From Lysobacteraceae bacterium (GTDB taxonomy: Bacteria; Pseudomonadota; Gammaproteobacteria; Steroidobacterales; Steroidobacteraceae): a stretch of 6,382 nt of DNA. Numbering within the stretch: position 1 is the first letter of the stretch; every line of letters starts with the position of its first letter. The position numbers and the translations under genes are program-made. The stretch is from the NCBI GenBank assembly GCA_012516015.1, contig JAAYXG010000806.1, forward strand, positions 1 through 6,382. The letters are read 5' to 3'. Positions 1-5,604 of the stretch are shown in pieces. The notes under the pieces are model-generated. The model was not told the DNA's origin. It saw only the letters and a list, made by a program, of their open reading frames with translations, and did no database searches.

Positions 1-395
1 AACTCCGCCGCCCACTTCGCCTTTACTTCCGGCTTCGGAGCGTAGTTGCCGAAAAGCTGCCACATCTCCTGCGAGTAATCCGCGGCGATGACTTTTCCGT
101 TCGGTCCCAAGTAATCCATCAAGATCCCCGCGTACCAAACCTCACCGGGAATCGTGTCGACGACCGTCATTCCGGGTTCGATGCCGAAGAACTCGAGCGT
201 CTCCTTCGGATGACGCGCCTCATAGCGCGATTTGATCTCCTCGGGTTGTTCGGCGAGAACGAGGTCGAGTTGGCTCGTTGGGCTCACAGCGGCGGCTTGC
301 TCTGCGCTAGGTTCCGGCGAGACGGGTGCGGGCGGCTCCTTCGAGCAGCCGAACAAAGCAAGAGCGACCGTGCCCAGAAGTAGATGTCTTCTCAT
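1..395 (-). CDS. Exported lipoprotein resembling class I SAM-dependent methyltransferases (3' end outside window)
   Basis: 131 residues are visible and the reading frame stays open to the left edge, so the C-terminal part is missing. Residues 1-17 form a lipoprotein signal: RRH, a hydrophobic stretch, then lipobox LFGC with Cys17 as the predicted lipidated residue. A Pro/Ala-rich linker follows to about residue 45. From residue 53 (EEIKSRYEARHPKETLEFFGI) the sequence looks like the exported 'predicted methyltransferase' family, in which GMTVVD (75-80) is motif I and VIAADYS (102-108) is the strand carrying the acidic ribose-binding position. Motif I is unusual: TIPGEVWY replaces the common GxGxG loop. 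GAGGAA lies 5 nt before the ATG and supports this start. The gene lies downstream of the alpha/beta-hydrolase on the same strand, but a large inverted repeat sits between them, so co-transcription is uncertain. The substrate is unknown. Confidence 0.8.
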   Translation of the reverse strand, partial: MRRHLLLGTVALALFGCSKEPPAPVSPEPSAEQAAAVSPTSQLDLVLAEQPEEIKSRYEARHPKETLEFFGIEPGMTVVDTIPGEVWYAGILMDYLGPNGKVIAADYSQEMWQLFGNYAPKPEVKAKWAAE

Positions 396-430
396 TTGGA
401 TTCCTCGGATTGCCATTGATAACGGATCGT

Positions 431-515
431 TCGTGACTCGTGATCCGTGACTCGGAAGGATGGTTCGGCGCCTTCGAACGCTTGCGGCCCGCGGGTCACG
501 TATCACGAGTCACTG
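431..515. repeat. Inverted repeat made of degenerate heptamers
   Basis: The left arm reads TCGTGAC, TCGTGAT, CCGTGAC (431-451) and continues with TCG. The right arm (495-515), read on the other strand, gives CAGTGAC, TCGTGAT, ACGTGAC. Bases 433-451 and 495-513 pair as a 19-bp stem with one mismatch, around a loop of 43 bases. The loop contains a smaller GTTCG/CGAAC stem. The right arm overlaps the stop codon (510-512) of the alpha/beta-hydrolase gene, so transcripts leaving that gene would carry the hairpin. No T-run follows it, so it is not a standard intrinsic terminator. It may instead be a REP-like extragenic repeat that protects or attenuates the message. Confidence 0.75.
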
Positions 516-1439
516 TTTTGTCATTGCATTGAACATGAAGCGCTTCGCGAGCGGCATACATTCCGGGCAGCGCCGAGTGTCAGCCGTATCGTTGTGCTCG
601 GCTCCTCGTATCACATGCAACTCGCTCGCGAGCCCGGCTTTCGATGCATGCTCGTGAATGGGGATCGAGCCGTGGAGCCCCGTGTCCGTCGAGCCGATCG
701 CAACGACTTGATCGCGGTCGCCGTGGATGCTGATGAGCGGCGGCTCGTCCTTCTCGATCATGTCGAGATGCATGACGAAACCCGACAAGTTGATCACGCC
801 GCGAATCGAATATGGCAGAGGCTCTCCCTCGCCATCGATGCCGCCATACTGCTGCAGGGCCTTCGTCATGAGCTCCGATACCGAATCGTCGGCGTCCAGA
901 TAAGCGACGTGCATCGAGGTGATCGCGCCGGCCGAATGGCCCCCAATGAAGATGTTCTCCGGATCGATGCGAAAGCGATTGGTTTCGGCAGCGTCCTTCA
1001 CGAAGAAGCGAATGACGGCCTTCTGATCGGAAAACGCCTTGGCCAATGCGTTCAGGAAGGTGGGCAGCGAGCCGATGTCCTTCGATAGTCGATAGCGATT
1101 GATCGCGACGACATAGCCGGCGCGAGCAAGGTCCGCGCCGACGTCGTCCATCCAGAAATCCTCGTGCCGCATGAAGGCGCCGCCCGGCGTGAGGATGACG
1201 AGGGGGCGCTGCGCTTCCGTGTCGCCCTTCGGCTCGAAGACTCGCAGCGTCAGCTTTTCGAGCTGGCCGGTCGCATCATTCGTCCGTTCCGCAAACACGA
1301 TGTCGCCCGTTCGGACGTGATCGTCGAACACCTGATTCAGATAACGCCGGCTGGATACATCATCCGCGCATAGAACGAGCGGAGAGCCGATAAGCAGCGT
1401 TGCGACCACCAGTCGCGCGAACGACGAAATGTGATTCAT
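510..1439 (-). CDS. Exported alpha/beta-hydrolase (carboxylesterase-like)
   Basis: 309 residues, a usual size for the fold. Residues 1-25 are a Sec signal peptide, with likely cleavage after LCA, so the enzyme should be periplasmic or secreted. PGGAF (85-89) is the likely oxyanion-hole segment, GHSAG (167-171) the nucleophile elbow with Ser169, HGDRD (239-243) supplies the acid (probably Asp243), and GAEH (279-282) the catalytic His282. The catalytic residues therefore occur in the expected order. IDPENIFIGGHSAGA is typical of carboxylesterase/lipase-like members of the superfamily; the substrate cannot be told. The frame extends upstream to a GTG at 1538, but the ATG at 1439 is preferred because AGGGGAG lies 8 nt before it and the signal peptide starts there. 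The stop codon falls inside the right arm of the heptamer repeat. It is transcribed divergently from the ECF sigma gene, which leaves open shared regulation. Confidence 0.88.
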   Translation of the reverse strand: MNHISSFARLVVATLLIGSPLVLCADDVSSRRYLNQVFDDHVRTGDIVFAERTNDATGQLEKLTLRVFEPKGDTEAQRPLVILTPGGAFMRHEDFWMDDVGADLARAGYVVAINRYRLSKDIGSLPTFLNALAKAFSDQKAVIRFFVKDAAETNRFRIDPENIFIGGHSAGAITSMHVAYLDADDSVSELMTKALQQYGGIDGEGEPLPYSIRGVINLSGFVMHLDMIEKDEPPLISIHGDRDQVVAIGSTDTGLHGSIPIHEHASKAGLASELHVIRGAEHNDTADTRRCPECMPLAKRFMFNAMTKQ

Positions 1440-1472
1440 CCAACGGTCTCCCCTACCTGCAGTGCGTTGCGG

Positions 1473-1478
1473 TTTATA
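1473..1478 (-). promoter_or_regulatory. Possible -10 box for the alpha/beta-hydrolase gene
   Basis: On the minus strand the sequence reads TATAAA, five of six matches to TATAAT, in otherwise GC-rich DNA. It lies about 34 bases before the ATG at 1439, which would give a short leader containing the AGGGGAG ribosome-binding site. No convincing -35 box was seen at the usual distance, so the site may need an activator or may be chance. Confidence 0.35.
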
Positions 1479-1548
1479 GCACGGTGGCCGAACGGATCGA
1501 CAGATCGCTTGGAGCGCGAATTGCGGGCGACGAGGCACCGCCTTCGGT

Positions 1549-1577
1549 GTGACACTTCCTCCGCATCATCGTATATA
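1549..1577 (+). promoter_or_regulatory. Putative promoter of the ECF sigma operon
   Basis: GTGACA (1549-1554) matches five of six bases of the -35 consensus. It is followed, after exactly 17 bases, by TATATA (1572-1577), which matches four of six bases of the -10 consensus. Transcription would begin near 1583-1585, at the first possible ATG of the sigma gene. The same stretch can also be read as an ECF-type promoter (TGACAC followed about 15 bases later by CGTA), which would suit autoregulation; the sequence alone does not decide. A small CACCG/CGGTG stem (1536-1549) abuts the -35 box. Confidence 0.45.
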
Positions 1578-1582
1578 CATCT

Positions 1583-2113
1583 ATGAGCTCTCGGTCGGCC
1601 TCCGCCGCGCGCATGCTGCAACGCCTCTCGATCACGGAAGTGGATTGGGAGGCCGTCTTTGCCGAGCAATTGCCGCGGATCTACAACTATTTCCGCTTTC
1701 GCCTCGGCTGCGAGGCCGATGTCGAGGAGCTGACATCGGCGACGTTCGAGAAGGCGTGGCGGGCCCGCGATCACTATCGACGAGATGTCGCGGGCTTTTC
1801 GACCTGGTTGTACTCGATCGCGCATCACGCCGCGATCGACTATCTGCGCACACACCGCCAACACCTGCCGCTTCAGGCGGCACTCGAGATCGCATCGGAT
1901 TCGACGCCCGAGCACGATGCCCAGCTTGCCTCCGATCTGAATCGCCTCGCGCAGCTCACGCGCGATCTGCCGGAACGCGACCGGGAGCTCATCGCCTTGA
2001 AGTACGGCGCCGCGCTCAACAATCGCGAGATTGCGCGCTTGACGGGGCTCAGCGAATCGAACGTAGGCACGATCTTGCATCGCATCGTGCAGGCACTGCG
2101 CGCGCGGTGGTAA
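1583..2113 (+). CDS. ECF-type (sigma-70 family group 4) RNA polymerase sigma factor
   Basis: 176 residues, the normal ECF length, with only regions 2 and 4. Region 2 spans about residues 22-90. It includes the helix with YNYFRFRLG, then DVEELTSATFEKAWR (core RNA polymerase contact and -10 recognition helices) and FSTWLYSIAHHAAIDYLR. A variable linker follows (91-120). Region 4 spans about 121-176, with LPERDRELIALKYG and the helix-turn-helix NNREIARLTGLSESNVGTILHR that reads the -35 element. It directs RNA polymerase to a dedicated set of promoters. The ATG at 1583 has no Shine-Dalgarno sequence and sits at the predicted transcription start, so the message may be leaderless. The next in-frame ATG (1613) also lacks one and would still keep all of region 2. 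The stop is 18 bases before the next gene, which encodes the likely membrane regulator of this sigma factor. The ECF subgroup was not determined. Confidence 0.92.
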   Translation: MSSRSASAARMLQRLSITEVDWEAVFAEQLPRIYNYFRFRLGCEADVEELTSATFEKAWRARDHYRRDVAGFSTWLYSIAHHAAIDYLRTHRQHLPLQAALEIASDSTPEHDAQLASDLNRLAQLTRDLPERDRELIALKYGAALNNREIARLTGLSESNVGTILHRIVQALRARW

Positions 2114-2131
2114 CGATGCGGAGTCAATGCA

Positions 2132-3508
2132 ATGAATGACGATTTTCTCTATCGCCTCCGCAAAGAGCCGCCGCGGGCCTTCGCGGAGCGGCTGAAAGCC
2201 CGCCTCGAGAATCGGAATCCGCGAAGAGCCAGGTTCTCGATCGTACGAACGCTCGTGCTCGGATTGCTCGTCGGCGGCGCGGCGGTCGCGGCGACCTGGT
2301 GGAGCGTGCAGGGCGACGGGAGCGGCGAGCTTCGCGCCGCTGTGTCGAGCGTGCTCGGCTCGAATCCGCGCGCTTCGGGGCCTTTGTCGCCGGAGACGAT
2401 CGCGAGGCAAGGATCGTTTCGCGATGGGCTGCCGCTGCAAGGATCTCGCCACGCTCAGCCAACGCCTGTCGCAACCTCGTCTGCACAAGCGCCCGGTTCG
2501 GACACGCCTAAGGATGAACCTGCGCTTGCCGAAGCAATGCAAGGCGGCGTTGTCGGAGGCTATGGGGGTCCGCATCGCTCGGCTCAGGGAGGAGCCGCGA
2601 ACGCCGCCCATCTTCGAAAGCTCCTCGCGGCGGGGCACGAGAACGGGATGATGCTCCTGGAGGCCGTGGGCAAGAGAACCGGTTTCGAGCTCGAGCTCGA
2701 GCAGGTCGAGGACGATGAGGCTTTCCGCCGTCTTTGCATCACCGAGCAAGCGCATCTCGTCGTCACGACGCGCGCCATGACCGAAGAAGAAAAGCGCCAA
2801 TGCAGGGCCACGCTCGGCAGTTGGGCCTATCGCGACATCCTTGCGATGAAGCTCGGCTACATGGGGGTGGCGATCTCGGCAGCGAAGTTCGGCACATCGC
2901 CACCCTTGTCTCCTCGCGAGATCTTCCTGGCGCTCGCGAAGCGAATTCCCGATCCGGAGGCGCCCGCTCGCTTCATCCCGAACACGAACGTGAGTTGGCA
3001 TCAAGTGCGGGGCGATCAGGAAAGGCGAATCACGTTCTTCGGCCCGGAACGAGATTTACCGCTTGCGCGCGTATTCGCGGCAGTCATCATGAAGAAAGGC
3101 TGCAATACCTTCCCCTCGATCGCGGCCCTGCGCGATGCGGATCCTGACGAATACCGCCGCATCTGCCGCGAGATCCGCGAAGACTTCGTTTACACCTCCG
3201 TGCGGGAGGACGAGTTCTTTCTAACGCAGACATTGTGGGGCGATCCGCACGCGATTGCCGTGCTGAGCTTGCCGTTCTTCGATTCGCATCGCGAGGAGCT
3301 CAGTCGCAGCTTGCTTTCCGGTGTGCAGCCGACGAAGGAGACGATCGCATCCGGCGCATACGAAGGTTCGATCACGCTGTTTCTGTACGCGCGCGGCGAC
3401 GAGACCGCCGCGGCCTGGATGGCGAGAGATTTCGAACGAGCGATCGGGCCGCCGACCCATCTCGCTGGATACGGCCTCATTCCGCTAGATGCCCGAGAAG
3501 ATCGTTGA
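2132..3508 (+). CDS. Single-pass membrane protein, anti-sigma-like tail fused to a degenerate PstS-like periplasmic domain
   Basis: 458 residues. The N-terminus (1-36) is short and charged, with FLYRLRKEPPRAFAERLKARL, the kind of helix seen at the start of small ECF-associated membrane regulators. One transmembrane helix follows (about 37-57), giving an N-in topology. Residues 58-155 are a low-complexity Pro/Ser/Gly linker. From about 160 to 425 the sequence follows phosphate-binding PstS-like proteins: FRRLC...AHLVVTTRAM...C (198-224), the domain middle with FFGPERDLPLARVF (302-315), KKGCNTFP (321-328), CREIREDFVY (345-354), DPHAIAVLSLPFFD (371-384), GVQPTKETIASGAYEGS (397-413) and LFLYAR. 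Cysteines 202/224 and 324/345 fall where such proteins have conserved pairs. The usual ligand loops are replaced: SGT aligns with LPL, and GGG with an acidic segment. GGAG lies 8 nt before the ATG. Position after the sigma gene suggests an anti-sigma or sensor role; this is inferred, as the tail is too short for a classical zinc anti-sigma domain. Confidence 0.8.
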   Translation: MNDDFLYRLRKEPPRAFAERLKARLENRNPRRARFSIVRTLVLGLLVGGAAVAATWWSVQGDGSGELRAAVSSVLGSNPRASGPLSPETIARQGSFRDGLPLQGSRHAQPTPVATSSAQAPGSDTPKDEPALAEAMQGGVVGGYGGPHRSAQGGAANAAHLRKLLAAGHENGMMLLEAVGKRTGFELELEQVEDDEAFRRLCITEQAHLVVTTRAMTEEEKRQCRATLGSWAYRDILAMKLGYMGVAISAAKFGTSPPLSPREIFLALAKRIPDPEAPARFIPNTNVSWHQVRGDQERRITFFGPERDLPLARVFAAVIMKKGCNTFPSIAALRDADPDEYRRICREIREDFVYTSVREDEFFLTQTLWGDPHAIAVLSLPFFDSHREELSRSLLSGVQPTKETIASGAYEGSITLFLYARGDETAAAWMARDFERAIGPPTHLAGYGLIPLDAREDR

Positions 3509-3532
3509 GCGCGCCTCGTATTTGCCTGGAGT

Positions 3533-3539
3533 AAAGGAG
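3533..3539 (+). promoter_or_regulatory. Ribosome-binding site deciding the start of the secretin-N-domain gene
   Basis: AAAGGAG lies 9 nt before the ATG at 3549. An in-frame ATG at 3489 would overlap the preceding gene by 20 bases and add 20 residues ahead of the signal peptide. The strong ribosome-binding site and the clean signal peptide from 3549 make that upstream start unlikely. Confidence 0.8.
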
Positions 3540-3548
3540 CACCACTCG

Positions 3549-4154
3549 ATGAGAATGCAATTCGCCTTCGTCGCCTGCGTATCTGTTCTTGCTGCGTCCG
3601 CCAGCTTCGCTCAATCGACGTCGCCGAGCGAAGACACGGTTCCGCTTCTGTCGCTGATCTCGGATATCGCGAAGCGTAGCGGCAAACGGTTCGTGGTCGA
3701 TCCGCGCGCGCAAGTCGATGTGACTTTGATACCGCGAAAAGCCGAGCCGCTGAGCTACGCGGAGCTTCTCACCGTGCTGCACGTCCATGACCTCGCCGCT
3801 GTGGAGGAGGGCGCTATGGTGAGAGTCATTCCCGACGCGAACATACGCAATCTTGCCGTGCCGCTGCTGGAAGACACAGCCGAGCGCGCCGAGGCGGATT
3901 ACGTCACCAAGGTCATACCGGTTCGCACGACGCCCGCGGCAATGCTGGTACCGATGCTCAGGCCGCTCATGCCGGTGCAGGCGCATCTCGCGGCTTCGAT
4001 TTGCACGAACGATCTCGTGATCGTCGATACGGCCGCAAACGTTAGGCGGATCGAGGGCATCGTGCGATCGCTCGACGACGGGGAGGAGCCGTACACGCCG
4101 CGGGAATGCGCCCCGCGCCAATCGACGAGCGACGAATCGAAGAAGCCGCTATGA
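3549..4154 (+). CDS. Small exported protein with secretin N0/N1-like (STN/GspD-type) domains and no pore domain
   Basis: 201 residues. Residues 1-21 are a Sec signal peptide with cleavage after SFA. Residues about 31-96 match the N0/STN-type fold of GspD-like secretins and signalling TonB receptors: LLSLISDIAKRSGKRFVVDPRAQVDVTLI, then LSYAELLTVLHVHDLAAVEEGAMVRVIPD. Residues about 118-178 match an N1 domain: YVTKVIPVRTTPAAMLVPMLRPLM, NDLVIVDTAANVRRIEGIV and the final RSLDD. Full secretins continue for several hundred residues into an outer-membrane barrel; here the protein ends after a polar tail. It should be a soluble periplasmic protein. The mature form has two cysteines, 152 and 187, which could pair. 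It follows the PstS-like membrane protein by 40 bases and is probably in the same operon, so a role as adaptor or signal partner is plausible. A role in assembling a type II secretion system is an alternative. Confidence 0.8.
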   Translation: MRMQFAFVACVSVLAASASFAQSTSPSEDTVPLLSLISDIAKRSGKRFVVDPRAQVDVTLIPRKAEPLSYAELLTVLHVHDLAAVEEGAMVRVIPDANIRNLAVPLLEDTAERAEADYVTKVIPVRTTPAAMLVPMLRPLMPVQAHLAASICTNDLVIVDTAANVRRIEGIVRSLDDGEEPYTPRECAPRQSTSDESKKPL

Positions 4155-4161
4155 ACGTGCA

Positions 4162-4181
4162 AGCGGCCGCGCGCGGCGGCT
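4162..4181 (+). other. GC-only palindrome directly before the cysteine-cluster gene
   Basis: Bases 4166-4177 (GCCGCGCGCGGC) are a perfect palindrome, extended by AGC at 4162-4164 and GCT at 4179-4181 around one mismatch on each side. It fills the 27-base gap between the preceding stop codon and the ATG at 4182, where a ribosome-binding site would be expected and none is visible. It could fold in RNA and limit initiation unless ribosomes arrive from the preceding gene. In DNA this GC-rich it could also be chance. Confidence 0.35.
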
Positions 4182-4832
4182 ATGCTTGCGACCATGACTT
4201 TGCAAACTACGGAACAACCGCCCATCGCCGCGGGCGTGTTCGGCGTGTGGCTGGAAGAGATGCGAGCGAGCCTGCGCGGCGAGCGCGGGACGGACGTTCC
4301 GTGCGGCGACTGTGTGGGCTGTTGCGTCTCCGGGTATCCGGTCGTCATTCGCGCCGAAGATGATCGGGCGATGGCGGAGATTCCGCTCCGGCACATCGCG
4401 CGTGCGGTCGATGGACGCACGCTGATGCTCGCCTTGCCCGACGGCTCGTGTCCGATGCTGCGCGATCGCAAGTGCTCGATCTACGCATCGCGGCCGCAGA
4501 CGTGCCGAGACTACGACTGTCGCGTGTTTGCCGCGGCCGGTATCGATGCGGGCGGAGAGGAGCGGGCAGTCATCAATCGGCGTGTTCGCGCGTGGCGCTT
4601 CGAGTACGCGAACGAAGCGGACGTTCGGGCGCACGAAGCCGTGAGAGCCGCCGCAAGGTTCATACGCGACAAGGCGGCGAGCTTTCCCGGTCGGCCCCCC
4701 ACTGCGCCGACCGGCATTGCCGTGCTGGCGATCAAGAGCTACGAAGTTTTTCTCCGAGCGGATGTCTGCAACGCAAGCGACGAGATCGTTGCGCGCGCGA
4801 TCGTCGAGACGAGTCGCGCGTTCGACTCGTAG
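4182..4832 (+). CDS. YkgJ-type CxxCxxCC cysteine-cluster protein
   Basis: 216 residues. The family signature is clear: CGDCVGCC (Cys41, 44, 47, 48), then DGSCPML (Cys90), KCSIYASRPQTC (Cys98, Cys108) and YDC (Cys113). Proteins of this family are thought to bind metal, zinc or an iron-sulfur cluster, through these cysteines; their biochemical role is not well defined. No signal peptide is seen, so it is probably cytoplasmic. The C-terminal half (about 125-216) is a mostly helical extension without a recognised motif. Start choice is uncertain: ATGs at 4182 and 4194 both lack a ribosome-binding site. The gene lies 27 bases after the secretin-like gene and in the same reading frame, with that gene's TGA as the only stop between them. 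Translational coupling is therefore likely. Whether it takes part in the sigma system or is a passenger is unknown. Confidence 0.85.
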   Translation: MLATMTLQTTEQPPIAAGVFGVWLEEMRASLRGERGTDVPCGDCVGCCVSGYPVVIRAEDDRAMAEIPLRHIARAVDGRTLMLALPDGSCPMLRDRKCSIYASRPQTCRDYDCRVFAAAGIDAGGEERAVINRRVRAWRFEYANEADVRAHEAVRAAARFIRDKAASFPGRPPTAPTGIAVLAIKSYEVFLRADVCNASDEIVARAIVETSRAFDS

Positions 4833-4845
4833 CGGTGGGAGACCA

Positions 4846-4901
4846 TGTAGGTCGGATTTTAATCCGACCAACAAAAAGGTCGGAATAAATTCCGACCTGC
4901 A
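4846..4901. terminator. Double palindrome, probable bidirectional terminator between convergent genes
   Basis: Two perfect 9-bp stems with 2-base loops lie in tandem: 4850-4869 (GGTCGGATT/AATCCGACC) and 4878-4897 (GGTCGGAAT/ATTCCGACC). The two hairpins are themselves near mirror images, so the whole element from TGTAGG to CCTGCA can also fold as one long stem. On the minus strand hairpin 4878-4897 is followed at once by TTTTTGTT, the classic intrinsic-terminator form for the TPR gene ending at 4905. On the plus strand the first hairpin is followed by an A-rich rather than T-rich run, so termination of the sigma operon is less certain. GTAGGTCGG...CCGAC palindromes are also a common dispersed repeat type in proteobacteria. 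Confidence 0.8.
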
Positions 4902-4904
4902 GCT

Positions 4905-5591
4905 TTACCAAGGTGTGCCTTCGGTCGCGATCTTCTCCGCCGGCATGTGCGGCTGGTCGTTCAGCCACGCGGTTGCGGCGGCGATCTGATCCGGCGGCAC
5001 TGAGCGTGCATCCGCATTGCGCTCTTCCAACCACGTCCGCATGGCCGTCAAGAGCTTCGCCGCCTGTTCGCTGTCGAGCGCATACAGGCGCTGATAGTTG
5101 AACTTCGCATCCGCGAAGCGATCGAGCCCGAGGTAGGCTTCGCCTTGATATTCGATCGCTCGCGCGTAGTCGGGCTTCAGCTTCAGTGCGGTCGCGTACG
5201 CTTCGAGCGCACGACCGTGTCTGCCGAGCTTTCGATTCGCATAACCGATGTAGGTATGCGCCTCGTACATGCGCGGGTCGATCCGAACGGCTTCTTCGAA
5301 CGCGCGCAAGGCATCTTCGTAGGCTTGCTTCGAGCCTTCGATCGCCGTCTGTCGCTCGCGCTCGCTCTGCGCGGCCATGGCATCCTGATCGAGCCGCGTC
5401 GCCCGTTCGATGAATGCGTAGCCCTCGCCGTACGCATCGAGCGCGGTGTGCGAATACTCCGTGCCGGCTTCGACCCGCCGCGGCTTGTGGCGCGGCGGTC
5501 CATCCGCGAATACGGAGGATGCAATCAAGCTCGCGATACAAGCGAGAAGGACTACGGCTCTGTTCGATTGCATGCTTCTGTAACTCATCAT
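4905..5591 (-). CDS. Small exported TPR protein
   Basis: 228 residues. A signal peptide covers about residues 1-29 (RAVVLLACIASLIASSVFA, cleavage before DG), so the protein is periplasmic. A helical segment rich in Glu and Arg (55-85) leads into TPR units at about 87-106 (AYEDALRAFEEAVRIDP), 109-140 (YEAHTYIGYANRKLGRHGRALEAYATALKLKP) and 143-174 (ARAIEYQGEAYLGLDRFADAKFNYQRLYALD), followed by a C-terminal tail. TPRs are protein-binding scaffolds; the partner is unknown and no catalytic motif is seen. The frame runs upstream to 5669, but that part is a translation of the GC-rich palindrome. The ATG at 5591 has AAAGGA 7 nt before it and begins the signal peptide. It lies 140 bases downstream of another TPR gene on the same strand. 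Confidence 0.85.
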   Translation of the reverse strand: MMSYRSMQSNRAVVLLACIASLIASSVFADGPPRHKPRRVEAGTEYSHTALDAYGEGYAFIERATRLDQDAMAAQSERERQTAIEGSKQAYEDALRAFEEAVRIDPRMYEAHTYIGYANRKLGRHGRALEAYATALKLKPDYARAIEYQGEAYLGLDRFADAKFNYQRLYALDSEQAAKLLTAMRTWLEERNADARSVPPDQIAAATAWLNDQPHMPAEKIATEGTPW

Positions 5592-5604
5592 CGCTCTATC
5601 CTTT

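Noticed and set aside
431..515. CRISPR-like reading of the heptamer repeats
   Set aside because: Units are 7 bases, directly adjacent and inverted, with no spacers of uniform length and no cas genes nearby.
447..1088. Plus-strand open frame opposite the alpha/beta-hydrolase
   Set aside because: The minus-strand frame has a signal peptide and catalytic motifs in order; this one has neither and is a shadow.
1440..1538. N-terminal extension of the alpha/beta-hydrolase to a GTG at 1538
   Set aside because: It would put 33 charged residues ahead of a good signal peptide and ignore the AGGGGAG site at 1448-1454.
1436..3004. Long open frame on the minus strand (522 codons) opposite the sigma and PstS-like genes
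   Set aside because: Its translation is Arg/Ala-rich low-complexity sequence with no domain, as expected for the antisense of GC-rich genes. The plus-strand genes opposite it have clear families.
2132..3508. Canonical PstS phosphate transporter component
   Set aside because: It has an N-terminal cytoplasmic tail and retained transmembrane helix instead of a cleaved signal, lacks the phosphate loops, and has no pstCAB genes beside it.
3489..3548. Upstream start of the secretin-like gene overlapping the PstS-like gene
   Set aside because: It would add 20 polar residues before the signal peptide, and the strong AAAGGAG site serves the ATG at 3549.
3477..4121. Minus-strand open frame opposite the secretin-like gene
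   Set aside because: Arg/His-rich, no recognisable domain, and antisense to a well-supported gene.
4149..4874. Minus-strand open frame opposite the cysteine-cluster gene
   Set aside because: The plus strand carries the CxxCxxCC signature. This frame also runs through the terminator palindrome, so it is a shadow.
4732..5541. Minus-strand open frame overlapping the small TPR gene in another frame
   Set aside because: Arg-rich translation without repeats or motifs; the competing frame has a signal peptide, TPR units and a ribosome-binding site.
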